From assembly GCA_020047875.1 (NCBI GenBank), contig JAIFNE010000017.1:1-9188 (forward strand): a stretch of DNA of 9,188 nt. Direction: 5' to 3'. The DNA is from Hydrogenophaga sp. (lineage in GTDB: Bacteria > Pseudomonadota > Gammaproteobacteria > Burkholderiales > Burkholderiaceae_C). A model generated the notes under the pieces. It was not told where the DNA came from. It did not search any database and saw nothing but the letters and a program-made list of their open reading frames with translations. Shown one piece after another: positions 1 to 5,374 of the stretch. A program made the position numbers and the translations under genes. Position 1 is the first letter of the stretch, and every line of letters begins with the position of its first letter.

Positions 1-441
1 GTGCGCCCGCTCGGGCCCGACACCGGACTCAAGCTCACCACCGCGCGGTACTACACGCCGTCCGGCAACTCGATTCAGGCCAAGGGCATCGTGCCCGATC
101 TGATGGTGGATGAAACGGCCGAAGGCAATGTGTTCGCTGCCCTGCGCACCCGCGAGGCCGACTTGCAGAAGCATCTGGAAGGCAGTGAAGAAGCCAAGCG
201 CAATGCTCAGCCCATGACCGATGCGCAGCGTGCCGCCGAACAACAGCGCGACATGGACCGCGAGCAGGCCCGCAAGCGCCTGGAGGAAGAAGCTCGCAAG
301 AACCCTGGCCAACGCCTGGTGCCTGAATTCGGTAGCGAGAAGGACTTCCAGTTGCAGCAGGCGCTCAACCAGCTCAAGGGCAAGCCGGTGCAGACCAGCG
401 AAACGCTCGCGGTGCGCACCGAAGAGAAAAAAGAGCAGTGA
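1..441 (+). CDS. ctpA: S41-family C-terminal processing peptidase, C-terminal fragment
   Basis: This is the 3' end of a gene that begins before the window; the first in-window codon is only an internal GTG. The opening residues (GPDTGLKLTTARYYTPSG, then IQAKGIVPD) are the conserved end of the S41 tail-specific protease core, just after the catalytic Ser/Lys region, which lies outside the window. The rest is a charged, Ala/Glu/Gln-rich C-terminal extension (about residues 55-146) ending in a lysine/glutamate tail. Family members are periplasmic or membrane-tethered serine proteases that trim protein C-termini in the cell envelope. The TGA at 439-441 is followed after 31 bp by moeB on the same strand, a pairing I remember as common in Burkholderiales, so co-transcription is likely. 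The family is clear; the exact gene symbol is inferred. Confidence 0.88.
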   Translation: MRPLGPDTGLKLTTARYYTPSGNSIQAKGIVPDLMVDETAEGNVFAALRTREADLQKHLEGSEEAKRNAQPMTDAQRAAEQQRDMDREQARKRLEEEARKNPGQRLVPEFGSEKDFQLQQALNQLKGKPVQTSETLAVRTEEKKEQ

Positions 442-444
442 AGT

Positions 445-466
445 GACCCCGGTCGCAGGCCGGGTC
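445..466 (+). other. GC-rich hairpin between ctpA and moeB
   Basis: The arms GACCCCGG (445-452) and CCGGGTC (460-466) pair except for one bulged C, around a 7-nt loop, and are followed by TTT (467-469). The hairpin sits in the 31-bp gap and ends six bases before the preferred moeB start. It resembles a weak intrinsic terminator or attenuator, but the T-run is short. It could also simply lower moeB translation or protect the ctpA message end. No function is shown. Confidence 0.4.
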
Positions 467-472
467 TTTGAT

Positions 473-1237
473 GTGAACGATGCCCAGCTGCTGCGCTACT
501 CGCGGCACATCCTCCTCGAAGACATTGGCATAGAGGGCCAGGAAAAACTGCTCGCGTCCCGTGCCCTGGTGATTGGCGCTGGCGGCCTGGGGTCGCCGGT
601 GGCGCTGTACCTGGGGAGCGCCGGCGTGGGACACATCACGGTGGTCGACGACGACCGGGTGGACCAGACCAATCTGCAGCGCCAGATCGCCCACACCCTG
701 GAACGCATTGGCTCGCCCAAGGCCGAATCGGTGCGCACCGCGATCGCTGCCATCAACCCCGACGTGCTGGTCACCCCGGTGGTGCAGCGCGCCGACGACG
801 CCTTGCTCAGCCGGCTCGTGGCGCAGGCCGACGTGGTGCTCGACTGCTCCGACAATTTCTCCACCCGCCACGCGATCAACCGGGCCTGTGTCGCCCACGG
901 CAAGCCGCTGGTTTCCGGCGCCGCCATCCGCATGGACGGCCAGCTCAGCGTGTACGACACGCGAGACGCCGCCAACCCGTGTTATGCCTGTGTGTTCCCC
1001 GAGGACGCCGACGTCGAGGAAACTCGCTGCGCCACCCTGGGCGTGTTCGCGCCGCTGGTGGGCATCATCGGCACGATGCAGGCAGCCGAAGCGCTGAAAC
1101 TGCTCACTGGCCTCGGCTCCAGGCTGACGGGCCAGCTGCTGATGCTCGACGCGCGCGACATGGCATTCAACCGCATCGGCCTGGGCCCGAACCCGCAGTG
1201 CGCTGTCTGCGGACACAGGCATCTCCAGCCATCCTAA
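473..1237 (+). CDS. moeB: Molybdopterin-synthase adenylyltransferase MoeB (ThiF/MoeB/HesA family)
   Basis: This cytoplasmic E1-like enzyme adenylates the C-terminal glycine of the small subunit of molybdopterin synthase (MoaD) so that sulfur can be loaded for molybdenum cofactor synthesis; close relatives act on ThiS. From GTG 473 the protein is 254 aa, close to the usual 250. Visible are the N-terminal LLRYSRHILL signature, the nucleotide-binding GAGGLG (35-40), D60-D61 with R70 of the ATP site, CSDNFSTR (125-132), two zinc-ligand CxxC pairs (C170/C173 and C243/C246), and C186 at the position of the conserved loop cysteine. I chose GTG 473 because family members start at the following NDAQLLRYSRH; GTG 443 is an in-frame alternative adding ten residues that would run through the hairpin. 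Neither has a strong ribosome site. The stop overlaps that of the convergent nuclease gene. A ThiF role cannot be excluded. Confidence 0.92.
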   Translation: MNDAQLLRYSRHILLEDIGIEGQEKLLASRALVIGAGGLGSPVALYLGSAGVGHITVVDDDRVDQTNLQRQIAHTLERIGSPKAESVRTAIAAINPDVLVTPVVQRADDALLSRLVAQADVVLDCSDNFSTRHAINRACVAHGKPLVSGAAIRMDGQLSVYDTRDAANPCYACVFPEDADVEETRCATLGVFAPLVGIIGTMQAAEALKLLTGLGSRLTGQLLMLDARDMAFNRIGLGPNPQCAVCGHRHLQPS

Positions 1238-1788
1238 AACGCGCAAGGCCCGTGGCGCTGCCGGAAGCTGCGCGGCAGCTCCGCATCAGCCTGGGAAAAC
1301 AGGCCAATGCGCTGTGCGCGGGCCCGCGTTTCCTGTGCCTGGTAGGGGCCGAGGCTGCGGCGCCAGCGGTACGACCACGCTTGCCCACTCGCCACCATCC
1401 AGCCACCCACGTCATCCCCCGCGTGTCGCAGCCGGGCCAGGCCGCGCCCGTAGTCGTCACGCTGGCGCTCAGTCACGGTGACGTTTTGCCTGAGCACCCG
1501 CTGGGCCAGCGCGTCGCGGGAGGCTGGCCCACCGTTCTGACAGATCTCCGGCGCGTCCAGACCCTCAAGCCTCAGTTTGCGATAGCGCCCGCCAGACAGC
1601 GGCTGAACCCACACGGTATCACCGTCGGACACGCGCGTCACACGGGCCTCGTACACCTGCGGTGCGGGCGGACTTTGCGCCCACACCACACCAGGCAGCG
1701 AGGCGCCCAGCGTCATCAGGCACAGGGTGAGCAACATCAGCGGCCGGCCACGGATTGGCAACACAGGGGAGGAACAATGGTGCTTCAT
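1234..1788 (-). CDS. Secreted staphylococcal-nuclease-like (SNase/TNase) protein
   Basis: The predicted 184-aa protein has an N-terminal signal-like segment (basic RGR at 13-15, hydrophobic 16-36, likely cleavage after VWA at 37) followed by one SNase domain (about 45-165). The active-site layout of thermonuclease is intact: Asp55/Asp57 in SDGDTV (calcium site), R73, D78 and E81 in RLEGLDAPE, and R115 in DDYGRGLA, with the same spacings as Arg35/Asp40/Glu43/Arg87 of the S. aureus enzyme. It should therefore be a catalytically competent, calcium-dependent phosphodiesterase acting on DNA or RNA outside the cytoplasm. The start at ATG 1788 keeps the signal peptide whole; ATG 1737 (residue 18) is an alternative that leaves a shorter one. 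The TAG stop overlaps the TAA of moeB on the other strand. The YitT gene ends 41 bp upstream, so co-transcription is possible. Confidence 0.88.
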   Translation of the reverse strand: MKHHCSSPVLPIRGRPLMLLTLCLMTLGASLPGVVWAQSPPAPQVYEARVTRVSDGDTVWVQPLSGGRYRKLRLEGLDAPEICQNGGPASRDALAQRVLRQNVTVTERQRDDYGRGLARLRHAGDDVGGWMVASGQAWSYRWRRSLGPYQAQETRARAQRIGLFSQADAELPRSFRQRHGPCAF

Positions 1789-1829
1789 GATGCAGAGTCT
1801 GCCACTCCGCGCGGCACCACTCGGTTCGG

Positions 1830-2447
1830 TTACACCGCCATGTAGCGCCCGGGCCGGTGGTTGATCGCCAGCGTCAGATTCAACGCGACGGCGCCCACAA
1901 TCGACCAGACGATCTGGCTCCAGCCCACCACCGACAGCGCCGCCAGCACGATCGCGCAGTCGAACGCCATCTGCACCTTGCCAGCCCGCCAGCCAAACCG
2001 CTCCTGCAGGAACAGCACCAGCACATTGAAGCCGCCCAGACTGGCTCGGTGGCGAAACAGCATCAACATGCCCGCCCCCATGAGCAAACCGCCCGCAATG
2101 GCGGCAAACCCGGTGGCGAGTTCATTGAAAGTGATCCACCGCGGCACCCACTGCGCGAACACTGCCAGCAGGGCCACCGCGGCAAAGGTCTTGAGGGTGA
2201 ACACGCGACCCATGCGCTGATAGGCCAACCCGTAGAACGGCAGGTTGATCGCGAAAAACACCAGGCTGAAATTCCAGCCCGTGGCGTAGTGGATCAGGAA
2301 GGCCAAGCCAGCCGTGCCACCGGTCAGCAGACCGGTGTGGCGAAACATGATCACGCCCAGGGAGACGAACAGCGTGCCAACCAGCAGCGCCTGAAGGTCT
2401 TCGTGAACGCGGTGGCGGGCCGGCGCTGACGCAACGTTCAAGCCCAC
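1830..2447 (-). CDS. YitT-family (DUF161) multi-pass membrane protein
   Basis: The frame encodes about seven hydrophobic segments (roughly 20-36, 42-57, 60-76, 86-102, 112-132, 160-177 and 179-196), with the glycine-rich GLLTGGTAGLAFLI (39-52) and SLGGFNVLVLFLQERFG (136-152) blocks typical of the short YitT/DUF161 family. The transport or other role of this family is not established, so none is assigned. I place the start at GTG 2447, giving 205 aa, because an AGAGGT Shine-Dalgarno-like stretch lies about nine bases upstream and because the first membrane helix then starts near residue 20. The longer frame reaching 2576 would run into the lumazine synthase gene with Arg/Trp-rich sequence that looks non-coding; TTG 2441 is also possible. 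The gene lies 49 bp downstream of ribH on the same strand. Confidence 0.85.
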   Translation of the reverse strand: MGLNVASAPARHRVHEDLQALLVGTLFVSLGVIMFRHTGLLTGGTAGLAFLIHYATGWNFSLVFFAINLPFYGLAYQRMGRVFTLKTFAAVALLAVFAQWVPRWITFNELATGFAAIAGGLLMGAGMLMLFRHRASLGGFNVLVLFLQERFGWRAGKVQMAFDCAIVLAALSVVGWSQIVWSIVGAVALNLTLAINHRPGRYMAV

Positions 2448-2496
2448 CGGCTGCCCACCTCTGCCCGTTTCATGAATCGCGCCACCATGGCTTGCT

Positions 2497-2985
2497 TCAG
2501 GCGCGCTGGGCCAGCGCACGCAGGCCGGCCACCGTCTGCAGGCAGGCCACAGCTGCCTCGGTGCCCTTGACCGCAAAATTCTTCAAAAAGTATTTTCGAT
2601 GCTCGGTGTGTTCGTGGAAGTGGTGCGGGGTGAGTACCGCCGAAATCACCGGCACACCGGTTTCCAGCTGCACCTGCATCAGCGCGCGCACCACGGTGGT
2701 GGACACGATGTCGTGTCGGTAAATTCCATCGTCCGCCACCAGCGCGCTGCCCACCACGGCTGCATAGCGTCCCGAACGAGCCAGGGACTGCACATGAAGC
2801 GGGATCTCAAAGGCGCCAGCAACGTCGAATACGTCGATCCGGTCAGCGGCAATGCCGGCCCCGGTCATGGTGGAAAAGAACGCATCGCGCGCCTGGTGAA
2901 CGATGTCGGCATGCCACGAGGCCTCGACAAAGGCAAAGCGCAGGTCAGCAGGCAGTTCGGGCAATGGTGTGGGGGATGCAGGCAT
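2497..2985 (-). CDS. ribH: 6,7-dimethyl-8-ribityllumazine synthase, type II (RibH2-like)
   Basis: Lumazine synthase condenses 5-amino-6-ribitylamino-uracil with dihydroxybutanone phosphate in the penultimate step of riboflavin synthesis. The 162-aa protein shows the WHADIV substrate-stacking segment (24-29), the DVAGAFEIPLH block (54-64), GIYRHDIV (87-94) with the likely catalytic H91, and the histidine-rich LTPHHFHEHTEHRKYF stretch (118-133) before VKGTEAA. The WHADIV, GIYRH and HHFHEH wording is that of the RibH2 group known from Brucella and rhizobia, rather than classic RibH. RibH2 proteins are decameric in Brucella; that is family knowledge, not seen here. No other rib gene and no FMN riboswitch is visible, so this is probably a second copy beside a housekeeping ribH elsewhere. 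ATG 2985 lacks a clear Shine-Dalgarno sequence. The 84 bp up to the restored DUF429 stop at 3070 shows no convincing promoter. Confidence 0.92.
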   Translation of the reverse strand: MPASPTPLPELPADLRFAFVEASWHADIVHQARDAFFSTMTGAGIAADRIDVFDVAGAFEIPLHVQSLARSGRYAAVVGSALVADDGIYRHDIVSTTVVRALMQVQLETGVPVISAVLTPHHFHEHTEHRKYFLKNFAVKGTEAAVACLQTVAGLRALAQRA

Positions 2986-3069
2986 GGGTGATGTTGGGTT
3001 GGGTGAGAGCCCTCGTTGGGCGTTGGCGAGACGATCGAAAGCGATTGTGGCCCGCAGTCAGGTGAACGA

Positions 3070-3209
3070 TCACGCCGGCGATCCGGCGCTCACGATCCAG
3101 CCCTCCAGCGGATCGAATGCGGGCAGGCCCCACAGTGGGTGGCCTTCCTCTTTCTGGCGCAGCGCCCAGGCCGCCTGCAACAGGCACAGCACGGCGTCCA
3201 GCGTGTCTG
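3070..3209 (-). pseudogene. Out-of-frame C-terminal tail of the DUF429 gene
   Basis: Reading this strand with one extra base near 3205-3210 gives TLDAVLCLLQAAWALRQ, then a stretch containing GHPLWGLPAFDPLEGW, ending at TGA 3072-3070. This is the natural DUF429 ending: an amphipathic helix with an acidic residue, then a conserved Trp-containing close. The restored gene, 836 bp plus one base, is exactly 279 codons. The tail has no start or ribosome site of its own. Confidence 0.75.
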
Positions 3210-3905
3210 CGCGTGGCTGAGCTTGAGGCGCAAGCCAGCGCCCTGAAGCAAAGGCGCCTGACCGCCCTCCAGCGCGTTCACCAGCGTCTTGCGGGCGATC
3301 AGACGGTCGGGTGTGTGTTTCGCCTTGTCGTCGCTTTTGTAAGAAGCGTTGCCCAGCACGCTGCGCGCCAGAAGCCCGGGGTAGGCCTCTAGGGCCACCC
3401 GCTGCGGGTCGCCCGGGTGCAACCCGGGCAGGCTGATGCCAGCGTCAATCAGTCGGGGAACGCCCGCGTGCAACATGAAGGCCACCGGCGGATTGACCCA
3501 CTTCATGCTGGGGCTGGAGCCTGCGGGGCCGTCGGTGCCACGGTGCGCGAACTTGCCGCCAGCGGGTCGCGCGTCGCAGAAAGCGGCAAACGCCGCACGG
3601 ATCTGCTCGCGGCTCAGGCTGGCGTAGTGACGCAGGCAGGGCAGCCACTCGGTGGACCAGCCCAAGGCTGTGACCAGCTCGCGCGGCAGGCCAAACGGCA
3701 GGTCAAAACCACCCACCCAGGGCGCTCCGTCAGGGATGGCCAGGCGCACGGCCCAGGCATCCAGACTGTCAAATGTTTCCAAGCCGTCCAACACCACCCG
3801 GCCGCGATACAGCCGCCCCACAGCCAGCGTGATCGGCTTGCGACGCGAGGGCGCGCTGGTGAAATCGCACCCCATCAGGGTGATGGCATCAGGCACAGTG
3901 CTCAT
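3090..3905 (-). CDS. DUF429 protein, C-terminus disrupted by frameshift
   Basis: The first 233 residues read as a normal DUF429 protein, a family predicted to have an RNase H-like nuclease fold. Visible are GCDFTSAPSRRKP (12-24) with candidate acidic residue D14, GGFDLPFGLP (65-74) with D68, and LEAYPG (172-177) with E173. After Q233 the frame turns into a Cys/Arg/Trp-rich, plainly non-native tail of 38 residues ending at 3090. Another minus-strand frame carries the expected family ending (TLDAVLCLLQAAWA and onward) to a TGA at 3070-3072. Adding one base near 3205-3210 would give a 279-codon gene over 3070-3905, so a single-base deletion or a sequencing error is the simplest reading. The ATG at 3905 overlaps, as ATGA, the end of an open frame running down from the BLUF gene. 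No strong ribosome site is visible. Function is unknown. Confidence 0.78.
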   Translation of the reverse strand: MSTVPDAITLMGCDFTSAPSRRKPITLAVGRLYRGRVVLDGLETFDSLDAWAVRLAIPDGAPWVGGFDLPFGLPRELVTALGWSTEWLPCLRHYASLSREQIRAAFAAFCDARPAGGKFAHRGTDGPAGSSPSMKWVNPPVAFMLHAGVPRLIDAGISLPGLHPGDPQRVALEAYPGLLARSVLGNASYKSDDKAKHTPDRLIARKTLVNALEGGQAPLLQGAGLRLKLSHAQTRWTPCCACCRRPGRCARKRKATHCGACPHSIRWRAGS

Positions 3906-4126
3906 TCAAGGCTCAGCGACACCCAGGTGGACATGTTCGGGAACGCGGCCGGCGAAAAAGGCTCGGTGGGAATCGTCGCCGGCGTGGCAGGCAGCACCTC
4001 CGGAGGATTGCGTGGGTTGGACCCAGCCAATCTACCGGCAGCAACCTGCCAAGGCCCAGAGCCAAGCAAGCATCGCAACCCTCGACCGAGAGTCTGCGAT
4101 GCAACGAGTAGCCCAGGCTCAGCCTG
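3906..4126. other. Dyad-rich gap between BLUF and DUF429 genes
   Basis: I see no recognisable gene in these 221 bp. They contain a series of short inverted repeats: the palindrome CCTCCGGAGG (3997-4006), TGGGT-TGG-ACCCA (4013-4025), GGCAG-CAAC-CTGCC (4037-4050), the 8-bp stem at 4070-4102, and CAGGCT-C-AGCCTG (4114-4126), which overlaps CCTG-T-CAGG (4123-4131) across the BLUF stop. The minus strand is open in the BLUF frame all the way through (74 codons), ending in TGA at 3904-3902. It may be a structured 3' region, a degenerate repeat element or chance in GC-rich DNA. No riboswitch consensus was recognised. Confidence 0.45.
4070..4102 (-). terminator. Stem-loop downstream of the BLUF gene
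   Basis: Perfect 8-bp arms GCATCGCA (4070-4077) and TGCGATGC (4095-4102) enclose a 17-nt region that can itself pair as CTC/GAG around GACC (4080-4089). The structure lies 24 bases beyond the BLUF stop. On the minus strand it is followed only by TTGCTTGG, without a real T-run, so it is at best a weak or Rho-assisted terminator. It could equally be a message-stabilising 3' structure or part of the dyad-rich region 3997-4131. Confidence 0.4.
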
Positions 4127-4552
4127 TCAGGCGCGCCCGATGATGCTGGCGGTGGCCATCAGCTCTTCAAGCAAAGCCAGCGAAACCCGACCCGACACGC
4201 CATAGGGATCGAACTCCGGCTTCTCGGAATACTTGAGAACGATCGATGTATTGAGCTTGGAGAGATTCACTTGGCCCATGGTCCAACCGCCGAAACGCCG
4301 CTCAGTGATTTCCTCATAGTGCAGCAGCACCACGTCGGTGTGACGCTGGTCGGTCACGATGTGGTTGTACAACGCGTTCACCGCGTTGCGCCCGCCCTCG
4401 ATGGCCTGCAGGAACACGCCACCACCATAGCAGAGCACACCAGTGATACCGTTGCCCATGTTGTGCGAGCGGGACGACTCAAGGATGGACTCGATGACTG
4501 AGGGACTGTCTTTGCTGACGGCACGGCTGACATAGAGCAATCGGACAAGCAT
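4127..4552 (-). CDS. Short BLUF-domain blue-light photoreceptor
   Basis: The protein is essentially one BLUF domain plus a C-terminal helix (141 aa from ATG 4552). BLUF domains bind FAD and respond to blue light by rearranging the hydrogen bonds around the flavin. All key residues are present and spaced as in AppA: Y7 (Tyr21), H30/N31 (His44/Asn45), Q49 (Gln63), and W90 and M92 (Trp104/Met106); the ITGVL and FLQAIEG blocks are also clear. It should be photoactive. There is no output domain, as in PixD- and BlrB-type proteins, so it must act through a partner. I prefer ATG 4552, with AAGG ten bases upstream; a TTG two codons earlier is an alternative. It lies 27 bp after the folE stop on the same strand and is probably co-transcribed with folE. 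The partner and physiological role are unknown. Confidence 0.93.
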   Translation of the reverse strand: MLVRLLYVSRAVSKDSPSVIESILESSRSHNMGNGITGVLCYGGGVFLQAIEGGRNAVNALYNHIVTDQRHTDVVLLHYEEITERRFGGWTMGQVNLSKLNTSIVLKYSEKPEFDPYGVSGRVSLALLEELMATASIIGRA

Positions 4553-4579
4553 GGGCAACTAACCTTGAGTTCGGGGTGA

Positions 4580-5311
4580 TCAGGACTTGCGCGGAATCAG
4601 GGACAGGAATTCGCGCCGCAGATTGGGGTCTTTCAGGAACACGCCGCGCATGACCGAGTTGATCATTTTGCTGTCCATGTCTTTCACGCCGCGCCACGCC
4701 ATGCAGTAGTGGCTGGCCTCCATCACGATCGCCAGGCCGTCGGGCTGCGTTTTTTCCTGAATGAGATCGGCCAGCTGCACCACCGCCTCTTCCTGGATTT
4801 GTGGCCGCCCCATGATCCACTCGGCCAGGCGAGCGTACTTGGACAGACCGATCACGTTGGTGTGCTCGTTGGGCATGACGCCGATCCATATCTTGCCGAT
4901 GACAGGGCAAAAATGGTGGCTGCAGGCGCTGCGCACGGTGATCGGACCGACGATGAGCAGCTCATTCAGGTGCTCTGCATTCGGAAATTCGGTGACCGCT
5001 GGACCCTTGACGTAGCGGCCGTTGAACACCTCGCGGATGTACATCTTGGCCACGCGGCGCGCGGTATCCCCGGTGTTGTGGTCGTTCTCCAGATCAATCA
5101 CCAGACTGTCGAGCACGCCCTGCATCTTGCCGGTGACCTCGTCGAGCAGCGCATCGAGCTCACCCGGCTGGATGAACTCAGCGATGTTGTCGTTGGAGTG
5201 AAAGCGATGGCGCGCCGCCTTGATGCGCTCGCGGATCCTGACGGAGACTGGCACACCAACATCGTCGTCGTGCTGCTCCGCCGGGGTTGAAGAATCGTTT
5301 TTCATCAGCAT
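4580..5311 (-). CDS. folE: GTP cyclohydrolase I FolE
   Basis: FolE converts GTP to 7,8-dihydroneopterin triphosphate, the first step of folate and pterin synthesis, in the cytoplasm. From ATG 5311 the protein is 243 aa. The first ~40 residues are a variable acidic extension, and the T-fold core follows. Zinc ligands are visible as C130 and H133 in CSHH (130-133) and C203 in HYCMAWRGV (201-209), with H201 of the active site; the NPE-like MPNEH (146-150) and DTARRVAKMY (82-91) blocks are also typical. I chose ATG 5311 because AGGGCGG lies 8-14 bases upstream; GTG 5326 and ATG 5305 are in-frame alternatives. The start codon sits inside a 15-bp dyad (5307-5321). clsB ends 63 bp upstream and the BLUF gene begins 27 bp downstream. 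NudB, the next enzyme of the pathway, is encoded about 2.2 kb upstream on the same strand. Confidence 0.95.
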   Translation of the reverse strand: MLMKNDSSTPAEQHDDDVGVPVSVRIRERIKAARHRFHSNDNIAEFIQPGELDALLDEVTGKMQGVLDSLVIDLENDHNTGDTARRVAKMYIREVFNGRYVKGPAVTEFPNAEHLNELLIVGPITVRSACSHHFCPVIGKIWIGVMPNEHTNVIGLSKYARLAEWIMGRPQIQEEAVVQLADLIQEKTQPDGLAIVMEASHYCMAWRGVKDMDSKMINSVMRGVFLKDPNLRREFLSLIPRKS

Positions 5312-5321
5312 GCGGCATGCT
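5307..5321. promoter_or_regulatory. Perfect 15-bp dyad over the folE start codon
   Basis: The arms AGCATGC and GCATGCT flank a single G, a perfect inverted repeat that contains the preferred folE ATG (5311-5309) and ends two bases before the alternative ATG 5305. It could be a protein-binding operator or an mRNA element hiding the start codon, although a one-base loop means the true RNA hairpin would be shorter. The short CATGC core recurs elsewhere in the window, so chance is possible. Confidence 0.35.
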
Positions 5322-5374
5322 ACCACCGCCCTGTCGAGGGCTGAATACCGGGCGAGGCGCTGGGGCTTATGGAA

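Noticed and set aside
221..472. Upstream extension of the moeB frame to ATG 221
   Set aside because: The extension overlaps the S41 peptidase in another frame and is Arg/Ser/Trp-rich. Family similarity begins only at about 476.
374..1246. 290-codon minus-strand open frame opposite moeB
   Set aside because: It is a His/Gly/Val-rich antisense shadow of the clearly real moeB, which carries all its motifs on the plus strand.
1266..1280. Palindrome AGCTGC-GCG-GCAGCT as a moeB terminator
   Set aside because: It lies within nuclease coding sequence and has no T-run after it. It is noted only as a possible weak pause site.
2986..3069. Possible FMN riboswitch upstream of ribH
   Set aside because: The leader is too short and none of the conserved RFN-element blocks can be found on the minus strand.
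3417..4205. 262-codon plus-strand open frame over DUF429 and the adjacent gap
   Set aside because: It is the antisense of the DUF429 gene and runs on into the BLUF gene end, with no recognisable domain.
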